The position numbers and the translations under genes are program-made. The notes beneath the pieces were generated by a model that saw only the letters and a list, made by a program, of their open reading frames with translations, was not told the origin of the DNA and did no database searches. Below are positions 1 through 13,300 of a DNA stretch of 64,000 nt, piece by piece; position 1 is the stretch's first letter; every line of letters starts with the position of its first letter. Source of the DNA: Xiphias gladius (lineage: Eukaryota; Chordata; Actinopteri; Istiophoriformes; Xiphiidae). Location: the NCBI RefSeq assembly GCF_016859285.1, contig NC_053402.1, positions 22,701,056 through 22,765,055 of the forward strand, read 5' to 3'.

Positions 1-40
1 TCATGGTTAAAACTGCTGCTGAATTTTTCTGTCATTTCAG

Positions 41-102
41 AAAATGAAAACGAGGCCCCAGATTTCAACCTGGCAACCTTGCATCTACCTGTGGCACGAT
101 GA
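41..102 (+). CDS. Last coding exon of an unidentified plus-strand gene
   Basis: A pyrimidine-rich tract ending in TTTCAG at 40 is followed by an open stretch that enters in phase with two bases completing a codon. It reads NENEAPDFNLATLHLPVAR and stops at TGA 100-102. A poly(A) signal lies 90 bp downstream. Only the 3' end of the gene is in the window, and I do not recognise the C-terminus. The gene converges on mprip, whose stop codon is only 660 bp away, so the two transcripts end close together. The other two frames of the segment are open only briefly or lack a sensible stop. I am fairly sure that this is an exon and have no call on the product. Confidence 0.55.
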
Positions 103-190
103 AAGACAACACAACACACAATAAGAGACACGGTGTAGGTTTAATCTGCCAATTGCATTTAATACAAAAAAAAAAAAGTCAATTTATATT

Positions 191-196
191 AATAAA
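191..196 (+). terminator. Poly(A) signal AATAAA for the left-edge gene
   Basis: The canonical AATAAA hexamer lies about 90 bp after the TGA of the exon at 41-102. Its position suits a short 3' UTR ending near 215. Confidence 0.5.
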
Positions 197-490
197 GCTG
201 CAGTGTACAAATATAAATTACAGTTCGTATGTGACAGATCTACCTGCCAGTAAAGTCACCTGCCAGAAATGTTTGTAAATGTGTTTAATTTAACATATTT
301 AATTGCTTAAAAATACAGTTTAACAAGGAGACATACAGCAGGGGTGGGAGGCTGGAAAACAACTCACATATCTGATAAAACATGTAACTGTGCAGATCAG
401 ATTAAAGTATAACAACACGACTGCACAGATAAAATACTGTACATACAACACACAAAACAACCGTGTATTTTTATGGTGGTATTTGGTCAA

Positions 491-496
491 TTTATT
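491..496 (-). terminator. Candidate mprip poly(A) signal
   Basis: TTTATT on the plus strand reads AATAAA on the minus strand, about 265 bp after the mprip stop codon. It is the only canonical hexamer I saw between that stop and the convergent gene, so the region 103-761 probably holds the two 3' UTRs and little else. Confidence 0.45.
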
Positions 497-761
497 TAAA
501 GACAACATTAATGAACAAACATTTAAATATAAGTTGGACACATTCATCACAGGAGGAATTAATCTAATTGCTTGTTGCAGACTGAAATGACTGACATGAA
601 ATTCTTTATCTCCAAAACTGAGAAACTGAGAGATCACAACCAAAACGAGTGTGAAGTCAGATTGTGGATAAGAGTTCCTGGATTCATTATATATATTTTG
701 TTTTAAATACACTTCTTGAGGGTAAAGTACTTTATGTTACAGCGAAGACAACGTAATGGAT

Positions 762-3700
762 TCACGGTGAAGTCTGGTCCAGAGCCTGATGAGCCAGCCT
801 CAGGTTTTCTCTCAAGTCGTCCATCTCTTTCTCCGTCTTGGCTCTCAGGATGCTCAGCTCCGTGTACATGTCCTTGTACTTCTTTGTTGCGTTCCTCTTG
901 TCCTGAAACGTGACAGAGCTTTTACTTTTTTAATCCAACCGCTAAAAGTAAAACGTTGGATTTAAGTGAAAGATAAAAGTAAAATTCTTCAGTTTTACTC
1001 CCAAACTTCAGAATAAAAAATATTCATCAAACTTCTTTTGCTTAAAAATGCTTTTAAATGCCAGAGAGCTGCAGAGGTCTGTCAGAAAGAGTAGATCCTC
1101 AGAAACCGGTAATAATAATAATAGTAACAATAATAACAATAAAAATAATAATAAGCTGAAGTGGTATAATTCAGCATTTGAGCATTTTATTGGATGCAAA
1201 TTACACCACTTCCTGCTGCAGATTTAAAAATTTCATACAAATAAGATGGACTTTTCAAATAACGATACTTATATACAGTATGTTCTTGCAGAATAACCTA
1301 TCACGGAACAAACTGTGACGATTTCTATATGGGAGATGTAGGGTCAATCTGTATTTCTGATCTTCCTTACGTCCATGCGATCAGTTGAGAGCTACATGAT
1401 AAATGTGTCTTATTGCTCACACTTACAACTGTTTGATTTCACACGATCAAACCATTATTTGTTCCAGCTGCCGTGTATGTGTGACTCTCACCCTCTGTGC
1501 TGACTGAAGTTCATCCTTGAGAGACGTGATCTCCTGCTTCAGACACTGCACCTCCGACTCCTTCACTCGCAGGGTGATCTGGAATGAAAACTTCAGATAA
1601 TCAGCTTCGTATCTCAGGAAAAAGCTTAAGTACAGAATCAAACATCTTCGGCGCTCTCGAATGGTGCAGGTTTTTCAGGGAGGATAGTGTACAGTGCCTG
1701 TGTCATGGGTGACATCTAGTGGTCCCGTCAACACCTGACGTGAGACGTGAGGCTGCACTAAGTGGGGCTGTTGCTCTGTCATTGGCTTGGCTGTGGTTTA
1801 AGGTTTAAGACAAATTTAAACCTGTGCTGTCTGGTTCAAAGTCACAGGATCACTTAAACCCCACTGCTGTGTCCTCACAGGCTGTGGTTTAAACCGAACC
1901 AGCTGCTGTCGCCTGTAGAAATCAACTAACCTGAAAACTGAGGTTTCACTTAAAGCCGCCTCAGAACCGGCTCAGCTGATGTTAAATTCATTAAGTTCAG
2001 TTTAAGTACAGATTCATACAGCTCAGATCGTTGTATTAATTTCTAACATTTCAAATCTTTTAAGGTGTTCTTTTGAAGGCACCGCTTTAATCAAGCGTCA
2101 GAGTTATATAATTGTGTAACTGCAAGTTAAGGTGTCACTTCTTGTTCAGTTCATTTCTGATGACAGAAACCGGGTGACGGATGATCTGACAAACATAACA
2201 CCCAGTAATATTACTGTATTTGTGTATATTTGACAGATCTGATTGAAAGGGGAAAATGTGCCGCGATACAACATTGATTTATCAGATCAGTGTCTGTTGG
2301 AGGATCTCAATTATCACGTACACACCATCTCTTGTGGTTAAATCGTGCGCTCGTATCGACTAATCGTACAACAATGTGGAAATGTGAACAACGGTGGAAA
2401 CATTGCAGAACAGTAACCGGATAATAATGACACCAGTACCAGCACTGCAACGCAGATTAAATGATGATGACTGTGATAGTTTCCTTTTCATAATTTCAGC
2501 TGAACCTGAGCTTGTTTCGACTCAGCAGAGTTAAACCCCACCAATTATTAAGATAAAACTGTTTTGCTGATAATTTTGGTCAAAGTAATAACATGTACAT
2601 TTGTGGACACTGAATTTTAGTGCAGGTGAAGTAATTTCTCCTCAGTAATGAGCTAAATCTTTAGTGTCAACTGCAGAGAATCAGAGCTCTGTTCAAAGAA
2701 AACTGAACTCATCAATATTAGATATTCAGCTGTTATAGAAAACATCAAAGACTCTTTCTCCCTGGAAAAAAAACTGTTCATGTTCAAAATGTTCAGACGG
2801 CTCCTTCTCATTTACATTTTAACCGTCACCCTTCTCTCCTCCTCCTCCTCCTCCACTGGGGAGACTCACCTCCATCTCGTAGACGCACATTCCCTGACTG
2901 AGCGGCAGGTCGTCCTGTTTGGCCATCGAACACAGTCTGGTGATCTCTGCTGCCAGGTGACCGCTCAACTCCTGGATCGGTCAAGAACAACACAACACTC
3001 AGGCCTCTTAGGGTCAAACAAATATCACTGAAAGCAAACAGCTCTCGGGAACACGGATGAAACTGTTGGGACGGTGTGATGAAAACAGTACTTGGTACTT
3101 TCAGGTCGGAGGTTTTCGGAGGTGGTTTTGTAAATTTGGCTCCTTATCAACACAATCAACTGCTGTAGCTGGGAGGGGGGGTAATTAAGGGTGAAGGGCT
3201 CCCGCCGTGTCAGCCTCTGAAAAACCCCTGATCTAGAGCTTTGAAGAACATTAAAGAGCCTATCTGCAATCATATAAAAATTCTACATATATGTGGCTTT
3301 TAGATTTTCTAAGGAGCCAACAATATCTTGACATATGGAGCAGAATATTAATGATACGACTGAAGAGAAGAGAGGAGACGATCTGTTTGTTGTTTTTAAT
3401 CCCTGGATCTCTTGTGGGTATTATCTGTGTACAAAAACACACAATAGTTGGATTTAAGAGGGTACGTTACCTGGTTTCTGGTCCTCAGGTCCTGGTTTTC
3501 CTGCTGGCACTGACACAAGGCCTTCCTCTCTGCGTCCAGAGCCTGGACAAGATGTCCATTCTCCAGACACTTCAGAGAGAACTGCCGGGACAGAACCTCC
3601 AGCTCCCGCTGGTAGGAGGCCAGCTCCTCACTTCACAAACACACAAATAAACACAGATATTACACACAGAAACGTGCCCTTTTTGAGTTAAGTTCCCCTA

Positions 3701-4336
3701 AGAACGCGTTGGCCAAAACTACAAGATGCCAAAAGACAACGTTTGTTTGGATAATGGGCCCGTCATTACTAGACGTACCTGTGTTGTGTGTATATGTCTT
3801 CCAGGACTGTGTTTCCGCGGCTGTTTTCTGACTGACATCTCCTCTGCGCCTCCCTCTCCAGCTCCAGACGGTGGGCGTTCTTGATGGCTTCGATCGCTGA
3901 GAAACAAGGAACACGAGAGGACGTGACACTGCATTTGGGTAAGAGGCAACTAACAGTTTTGAAAATAAACACATGCACATGTTCAGTATTTTGTTAACTG
4001 CCTCCTTTCTTTGTTGTATATAATTTTTAACAGAATGTTTGGGGATTTGGTTCAAAGCAGGAACTTTTGGGTTAAAGCTTCAGGAAACTCAGATAGTTCC
4101 TTCTACACAAGTCAAAGAAGAGCTGGATGGTAGTAGGATAGAGCGTTAAAATAAATTGCAGGAAGGAGTGATAAGAGTCTCCTCTCACCAGTTGCAGTTG
4201 CAGCACTCTCCTCCTCCAGCAGTTGGTCTCTCTCCACCAGGAGGCGCTCCAACTCCTGTTGGTAGCGACGCTGCAGCTCCTCCACGACCTTGAGATGAGA
4301 CTCCTCCATGGAGGAAAACCCAAGCTCACATGTGAC
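762..4336 (-). CDS. mprip: mprip exons 17-22: C-terminal coiled coil
   Basis: Six short exons give residues 1426-1676. They include [87 protein letters not shown] and finally [12 protein letters not shown]. In family alignments recalled from memory this is the RhoA- and MYPT1-binding coiled coil. The last exon runs [15 protein letters not shown] and then TGA at 762-764. Mammalian MPRIP continues for some 50 residues beyond this point; TRIOBP ends near here. No further exon is visible before the convergent gene at 41-102. Confidence 0.9.
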
Positions 4337-7300
4337 CTGGGGGGGGGCAACAGACGCTCACATGGTTCAAATACTGTGCTTGTAACCTCTATGTATTATA
4401 GCAAATGCTTCCTTGTGAAATAAACTCATATTTTAAGAGCGATTTTGTGACTTTAACTGGTGAAAAAATGTAAGTAAATTGAGTGTTGCCCAGACTTCGA
4501 CTGCTAGAATATTGGTTTGCTGGTATCATGTTGGACTAATGTTGTCGGCCAGTCTCATCCATGTCTGCTACAGTGGATGTGACATAGTTTAAAATATAAG
4601 TTAAAGTGTTTTCCCCAGTTACTTCAAATCGCATTAACGTTACATTACTGCAACACAACCATTCGAAGCATCAGTGGGCAACACGATGGTAAATTTGTCA
4701 ACCGTCAGAGTTATGGCCACGTCTGCAGGTATGTTTTTTGTCAGATTTACATTAACACTGCACAGTCATGCTGTTGTAAATACAGACTGATGTGAGGAGA
4801 CAAAGGCTGCGACTAATGATTTTTATGATTTATCAATTAATCAGCTGCTTATTTTTCCAATTAACTGATAAATTATCTGGACTATAAAATGGTCAGAAAA
4901 TAGTGAAAAATGTCTGTGGATTTCAAACTTATATATTATTTATCATTCATCATATATCTATCTATCTATCTATATAAGATAGATCGATAGTAAGGTAATA
5001 ATAAGAAGGGATATACACATATCTTCCCTTCATACGGAAATGAATGGAGACAAACGGCTGCCTAGAAGGTCAAACATGAATCTGTTCTTTTAAAAATAGT
5101 CTGTAGTGAGGTCGAATACTTCAGTGGCTGTTCCCTCATTGGAGGAAATATAATTCTTAAAAGTGTACTGTGTAACAATCCGATAAAGTTGGGAAAAAAA
5201 CCCATCAAAGATGATGCAGCAGAACGAGAGGTATTGTGTTTTTTTTCACGCATTCCTCCTTGTCCGAACCTGGTGCCTCCCTCAGATTTTATTCTTTTCC
5301 CTCCCTTTGGAGCTATAAAAGGCTTTATACCACCTTTTCACATATGCAGTAGTACTCCAACACCTGTAAACAGATTCTGATGAGTGAAATTGGTGGAGTT
5401 CCCCTTTACTTTAGTCTGGCATGAAGACAGGTAAATCAAGAGACAAAATTATCGTTAAAAGTCAAACATTTAACACTTCCTACCTTCAGCTTTTCCATCT
5501 CCTTCTCGTGTTGCATCTGAACAGAACTCATTTTCCTATCAAACTCTTCTTTCATCTCCTCCACAGTGACAACCAGCAGCTCCTCCAGCTCCTTCACTCT
5601 TCTTCTCAGCACTAAAACTTGCTCCAGCTCCAGGTTTGGACCTGCTTCCTGCTGGGATTCATCGCTCTCCTCTAAGTTTTCATCCGACACCTCCTGGATT
5701 CCCACCAGTGGGATTTCGATACAGTTGAGCGGGGGCTCAACCATCTCTTCTTCTGGTGTTTCAGGTTTCTGTTTTGCATTTTCTTCCCGAATTTCATCTG
5801 CAGTACTTTCTTTTGTTATCTGATGCTCTGCATCTGTGTCCTGTGGGAAGGTCTCTTCTGTCTGACAACTCATGTTCATCCTATCTCCCCATGAGGATGC
5901 TTGTTGCTCTTCTAGGTTCGACAATCTTGCCTTTAGCTCCCTGTTTTCTTCCATCAGTTTGACACAGTTGCTGCAGTTAAGAGAAGAAGTGAGCAGTTTC
6001 TGTTTGGTTTCTTCAACCTCCTTCTCACATTTCGACTGAAGCCAGCTTAGATGATAGCAGTACAGTGCTTCAGTGGCTGCAGAGTGAAGGAAGCCAAACC
6101 AAGGATGTTCTGAAACGTGAGAATCGCTAAGTCTGTCTGCAACCAGCTGGAGTTTTTCGGGGGCAGAGGTGCTGACAGAGGTGGCCACGTAGTTTAGCAA
6201 AGAAATTTTCATCTGTGCGATCGCTCTGAAGTGTTCAACGTTGCACGGCTGGTTATTAGAATCAAATATCTTGCTTTCATCGATCTTTTTGGTTTCTGTC
6301 GCTGTCACACTTGCAGTACTCCAAATAATATCCAGATCTTTCAAACCTTCCCTTCCCTCATCTGTGCATGAATCTAACTCAGAAAGTAGACCATGGCCTA
6401 GAAGCAGCATTTCTCTCTCTAAAATCATATGTTCCGTCACCTCGCTAAGAAGCACTTCTACAGATTTCTCCTCATGTGACTGCGAGGAGCTGGCTCGCAG
6501 TCCGTTGAGGAGCAAACTCCAGAACCCTTCCTCCCTCTTCAGCTGACTCACCACTGCAGGCATCTTCTCCTCATGCTCACTTTCTTTTCCAAAACCAAAC
6601 TTGTCAATCACTTCCAGTAATTTCGCCAAAGCTTCCAACCTCACGACCGCCCCCTCTATCACTTGCTGGATCCTTTCTTCACCAGAAACACATCTCTTTT
6701 CTTCATTTAACCTCTCCTTCTCTAACTCCTGCTTCAGCCTCCTGATGTCAGCCTCCGCCTCTGTAGCTCTCTGATGGTGAAGTTTCTCAGCCTCCTTCAG
6801 CTCTGCGTTTTGCACCAGCAGTTCCCTGCAGTTTATTTCTGATTGATCGAGCTGCCTCTCCAGCTGCGTCAGCTTAGCCTCAGTAGCCTCGAAACACCGC
6901 AGCAGATACCCCTCTGCTTTCTGCTCATTTTTCTCCTGTCCTTTTTCTTCTTCCTCCACCGGGACGTTGGGCTGCAGCAGCGCCTCCGTCTCCCTCAGAG
7001 TTTCCTCCAGAGACCTGATCAACGTCTGGGCCTCCAGGAGCTCTTGCTTCCTCAAGCTCAGCTCCCCCTCCAGATCTTCTGCGCTCATCTTTCCCTGTTG
7101 TTCCACTTCTGGAAGGTGATGAGGCTCAGTGTACCTGCTGCTGAGCTCCGCTTTCAGCCTCTCTATCTCACGGTCTGCCTCTGTCAGTTGGTTTAGCATC
7201 TCCTGGTTGCGTTGGTTGAGAGCCTCGTTCTGGCTGGCAAGCAGCTTCACCTCTTGGGAAAGCCTCCTCACCACCGCCTGGTCTGGAGGTATGTGCTGCT

Positions 7301-10300
7301 CTACGAGACAGTTGAGTGGGCTGTCATCTACCTCTGCAGGCTTCTCCAAAATTAATGAATTTGAGCTATAGTCACTGTTATTTATTTTTGTTTCTGAGTT
7401 GGGAAATGGCTGACTGCCTTCTATGTCCAGCTGCTTCTGGTGGTCGGTTGTTGTGCCATCAAAGTTTAGTCCTATAATCTGTCCATCGCCCTGAGACAGT
7501 ATGTGTTGGCTGTCTGATGCAGGTGAAAGTAAAGGTGTGGCCTCACTCTCAGGAAAGAAATCTCCCAATTCTTGGAAACTGCCCTCTGTATCATGCAACC
7601 AGATGTTGGGTGTCGGAAGTGTTAACGAAGGTGGTTCAAGGCCGAGCTGCTCCTGCGTTTCCTCTCCGATCATGTTCTGCTGCTGTAAGAGCTCTCTTGT
7701 CCCTTCGTATACATGTTTCAGGCTCTGGGTTTGGCTGTTTGACAGCTTTTCGTTTGTGTCCGATGGGCAAAAATCTGCTTCAGAACCTAGTGGAGGGTCC
7801 AGCTTAGACAAGAAAACAGAGAAAAGGGAAAAGGAAGATTAGCTACCCGAATGTTTAAGTGCAGAAACAAGATATTAACCAACAGACTCGAGGCCAAAAT
7901 CGTATTTTGCTAGACCGATGGGACCTGCCGCTGATGATAACCTACTGGACTCAGCTGAGCTTCTAGCTCCAGTCTGTGACGCTCCGACTCTTCCAGCTGA
8001 ACCTTCAGATCCTCAACCTTCAACAACACAAAGACAACCAGTTAAAGGGGTACTCCATCAATTTTACACTTGAAGATGAGAAGTTGACTCGTTTACTCAT
8101 TAACGTTAGATCTTCTCAGCCTGTGAAAACAGTTGTACAGTAGGAGCTGTGTCAAGTCGGAGAAAATGACTCAAATTTGGCTTTTGAGACTATAAATTGT
8201 AAAAACGTAAAGCCTGTGTAACAAGCAAATCTGGAACTTTAACTTGGTGTATCTCAGCCTCTGCTGCATTAATTTGGGACATCTTCATCAAAAAATATCT
8301 GTCCCTTACAGGTTCCCCCAGCTTGTGGAAGTGCAATACTAAATTACAGGCGTACTACTCTAAAACATAATAACCTCACATCTTAAACCTGTTGCTACAG
8401 TATCAGAGTCTGATAAAAAAAGGAAATAAACATCATCAGCAACCCTGACGGTACAAATACAATAGATGCTACCACATTAAATCCTATATGAGGAAAATAT
8501 ATAATTCTGGCATGAAAGTGGTACAATTTAAGGATGCATTAATTGAATTTTGTGGCCACTTGGGGGCAGAAGATCTCTACAACATCCTAAAAAAGAGAAA
8601 CTGCTGACGTGTACAGTGATAACCTTAGTAAGTTTCGATGGTGCAAATGTTGTTGCCTATTTACACATCCAGCAGACACTGAGAAAGATCGGCTTTTATG
8701 TAGAATAAGTTCTCTGGCCAGCTGATGAATGTAAGTCCAATGTTGACTCATCATTTAACTCTGTTTTCGATCTGTGGGACACAGTGTCAGAGTCTACAGC
8801 CACGCTAGCAGCTCTGTGAGGCTGTTCTTAGACATAGTGGTGCTTTGAGGAAAATGCTAACGTCAGCATGCTAACATGCTCACAATGACAATGCTAACAT
8901 GCTGACGTTTGGTAGGTGTGTTTACCATGTTCACCATCTTAGTTTAGCGTGTAAGCATGATAACATTTTCCAATTAGCACTGAACACAAAGTCGAGCTGA
9001 CGCTGATGTGAATGAAATCTGAGTTTATGCAGGTGTTTGTTCCATAAACCAAAACGTACCTGCACCAAACTTCATGGCAATACAAGAGATTAAGATATTT
9101 CACTCACAACCACAAATGTCAACCTCATGGTGCTGCTAGAGGAGAAGTCAGAATATCACCAAAGGCTTATGGATGCATCATCTGGGAACCATGAACGTCT
9201 GTACAAGATTTTGTGCCAATTCAATAAGTAAATGTTGTAATATTTCAACACTTAAAATTTAAAATGACCTGTTGGTGGTGCTAGATGACAGGTCAAAGTC
9301 AGCAGGATTCATCCTCTGGGGATCATGATTGTCTGTACAAAAATCATGGGCAATCCATCACATAGCTGTTGAGATATTTTAGTCTAGGCTGAAGTGATGG
9401 ACTGACTGACCACTGCCCCCCCATGCTGCTAGCTGGACTAAAAACCATGAATTCTATAAAGGTCTACATACGTTGGTACGAGTTGACCCCAGATCCGAAG
9501 CACTCACCCCCTTCCTGTAGCTGTCAATCAGCGTCTCCATCTCAACAGTGTCTCTGGCTTCAGTAAACAGTGGGACCGTCCTCTCCAGTCTGAACACAGT
9601 GTTCTCCACCTGCCTCCAGCACTCTTCTATCTCTTCTTCCACTTTTTGCTGAGATTTTGGACTCAGTGCTCTCACACCGCCATCCTCTGTCTTGTCTCCA
9701 GTCTCTTCCCAACTCAGAGGGAAGCCCAGCATGCTCTCATACCTCCTCCTCCTCTCCTCCCGCCTCCTCCTCCTCTCCAGGTCGCCCAACTCCAGTGAGC
9801 ATGGCGATTTAGTCCTTTGAGGATCCGTCTCCAGTGTTGGCTCGGTCTTAGGTCTAAACTCAGCCCAGTCGAAGGTTTTGTAGCGTCCCTGTCGCCGTCT
9901 GTCCATCACACTCCTGGGTTTGGGGCGAGGCTCTCTCTCTGTGGTGACGTCAGTGGAGGAAGAGTCCTGAGTCACATCTGGTTTGGGGAGGGCTTCAGGT
10001 GGGCTGCAGGGAACGTGGTGGCCAGGTAAACTTAACACAACATGAAGGTATGATTAGATGGAGGAAGATGGGAAAACATCACAATGTAGAGTAAGGATGA
10101 AATTACTGATTGGAAAGAAAATAGGCAATTAATCATTTAAGTCCTTATTTCAAGGAAAAACACTGACATTTACGGTTTCCTCCTCTCTAATTGTGAGGGT
10201 TTACTGATTTTCTCTGTTTTCTATCACTGTGAACTGAATACCTTTGGGTTCTGGACCGATGGTTGGTAGACAAAACAAATTATTCTGAGACGTCACCTTC

Positions 10301-13300
10301 GGCTGTGGGAAATTGTGATGTGCATTTTTTACTATTTTCCAACATTTTATAGACTAAACGATGAATTGGTGAATCTGTATGTAATTCTTGTATATGTGTA
10401 TATGATTTGGAGTGATTTTTATTGTTGACTTTATTGCTAATGATACATGCGTTATTTGTTATATGGATTTGTGGTAGTATGATGTCACAGAGGCCCCTGG
10501 ACCACAATGGAAATAAGTCTTAGACTTTGTTTTGTTATTCTTGACATTTTACAGACACATGTGTCACCTGGGGTCCTCTCTCATATTGTCATATAAACTA
10601 AACTAAAAAAGACATGTAAATGTGACAGCTTTAATGGGAATTGGGCTGAATTAAAATACTGTAGATGTGAGCACAGAGAGTAGGAGAGAAGTAAACACGT
10701 ACTTGGTTTTGACCTAGTATTATTTTTCTCCTTTTCTCCCCCATTAATGATCTCACGACCCGTCAGCTTTATGTTGTGACCCTCTGGAGGGGCCTGACCC
10801 CCCAGTTAAGAACCACTGGACTAAACTAACTTTATATACAGAAGTTAAAACCAGCACCGCCTCGAGCAGCTACAACAGTAAAATGCTACTGAAGCATCGA
10901 TGCATCAGTATTAACAATCTAATAATGTCAGATAGAATAATATATCAGTCACAGGACATTTTTACTTTTCCTGTTGATACTTAAGTTGAATTTGTCTCAT
11001 AATATTTCTGTACTTTTACTTAAGTAAGATTCTGAATATAGGGCTTGTACTTGTAATGAAGTACTTTTACATACTTTTACAAAGGTAAAGGATCTGAGTG
11101 ATTCTTCCACTGATATCATACAGGGGGGATTAGTCCTGAACCGAAAACAAGATCAAATATAGGCTCACTCAAACTGATGTGTAAGGTTGGATATTGGGTG
11201 TGAAGCACCACCCAGATTAATGTCTTGGATTGAGACATTGCCATTTTATCCCACAGGAGTATTTGAGTTTGACTTTACCTGGCCACATCTGGAGCGTTAG
11301 CTGGATGTACGTTTTTCATCAGAGACTGGATCCAGTTCTTGCGTATCCCTGCAGTCATGGCTGACAATGTGTAGACAGCTTTCGGGGTCTGTGACACATA
11401 AAAATTACGTTTAACTTCTCGGTAAAGCAGGAGATCAAATTCAGACTCTTTACTGTAGGAACTGTTGATCTGAAGTCTTACGTGGATCTGAAAGCCGTAG
11501 TTCCTCTGCACCTGGTACTCAGACACATTATAACACTTTGTTAGGTCGATTTCTCCTTCAAGATCTGAAGCCTGAGAGGAGAAAGCAGAAAATATCCCTG
11601 TGTTGAATCAAACACAAAAACTACATGTTTTACTCTATAAAAACAACTAATATCAAAGTACCTCCTCAGTTACTGAGTCCTTGTAGTATCTCAGACTGTC
11701 AGTCGACAGCACAAACCAGTATTTCTTCCACTAGAGGGAGGCAAAAGACAAATGAAAAGTACAGAATGTGAGAGGCTGTTAAACAAAACCCAATGCACGA
11801 CAATCATTTAGTTTATGACTCTAAAAATAGGTTACCTGGTCATTTTCATCCAATTTCACCATCCAGCCTTTCTTGAAGTTTAATAAATCTGGCTGTAAGG
11901 AAGATAAAAAGTGAACATTTTTGTTGTCAACACAAATGCAACGGTTCAAAGAAAAGAACAGGAGAAATAGCCCCAACCTGGGGGAGAAAAACGTGGGAGG
12001 TCATGAGATGATTTACAGGATAACAAAGCAGAAAAAACATATCCCTGTTGCAAAAACTTTATTTTTTCAGACTTTCATTTAATCTTTCTGATGTTTTTTT
12101 GTGAACAAATTGTATTCATTCATTAGTGAAAAAGCAGAGTCACAAGCCAAAAAATACAGGTAGACACTGATTTACATTGGTAAAATCTGCCGGTATGGTC
12201 TTTATATGTCCTATTATGTCTCTTTTGTAATGAGTAATGTACATGTACAATAATGTGTTGTAATTGTAATTATATAACTGGCTTTTTATCTTTGCAGTTA
12301 GAGGATTCGTTAGCGTTTTGGCAAAGCGTCACAGATGTAAATAACTTCATCTCAGTCGACTATCGCCGATAAATAAATACAAAGTTTCAGTGCCAACCCA
12401 AAAACGCAATGTTTTATTCCTGAAATTTGCTGAATATAAATACGTTTTTCTCCTTTTTTTTTTCTTTTTTTTTAAAATTTAACCCTCATCTTGTGTTTGG
12501 GGCACTGGAGACCCCAGGTCCTCTTTAACAGCTGAAAAAACACACATAACATAATTTTGTCACCTCGATACTTGACATGACTTTTCCTAATTTTATAAGA
12601 ATTGTCTATAAACATGATTTTGAACTGACATTTAAGTCTGCTGGAAAAATAACATATTATCGTTCATGCATAGCCCATGTAACATATAAAACAGGAGATG
12701 TTTCCTTGTTTGGTTTAATACCAATGTTCTATGATCATTTCTGTGTATTGTCACCATCATCAAATGAGCAAGCTAAGGGAAGGGTTACCACTGCATCGCT
12801 TTACTACATACTGGGTTTAAGGACACAAGAGAAGCAAAGAAGTATTTATTATGAGTAATTTTCAAGTATTATTATTATTATTATTATTATTACTACACCT
12901 ACGTCATAAGATCAACAAAACTAGGATTTAAGTCAGGATATATCTGATCAAAGAATGGGAAACTAGGGCGAAGAATCTGACCAACTCTCAATACTCAGTT
13001 TGGTCAGTACTCATGGTCACACGGGGAGCAAGGAGCTGTTTGGCCTCTAGGGGGCGGGATTGTGACTTCCATTCATTTTATCTACCGTGTAGGTCAGAGG
13101 GTTAACTCTCACTGTCAGCTGAAGCATAAGTGTACAACGATGCCTGGTTTTCAGACACAAATAATTAGCATTTCGTTGTCTATTTTCTGAAAGAGTACTA
13201 CTAATTACTGACCGTCATGACAGTGTCTGACGCCCTGCGGTCCAGAGATTTGGCTCTTCTCTGAGGGGGGGGAGCGCTGAGCTGGGCCTTGTCTCCGCAT

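Noticed and set aside
11820..11829. Perfect MEF2-like CTAAAAATAG next to mprip exon 10, and the same at 57201-57210
   Set aside because: A 10-bp AT-rich motif is expected by chance several times in such DNA; the second lies in the dhrs7c 3' UTR. No supporting cluster of muscle motifs.
762..12000. TRIOBP (Tara) as the identity of the coiled-coil and PH gene
   Set aside because: The coiled-coil end and one PH domain resemble TRIOBP, but the N-terminal [16 protein letters not shown] motif and a second PH domain are MPRIP features.
12577..12858. 93-codon plus-strand ORF in mprip intron 9
   Set aside because: It overlaps intron on the opposite strand, shows no family resemblance, no splice context and AT-rich codon use like the surrounding intron.
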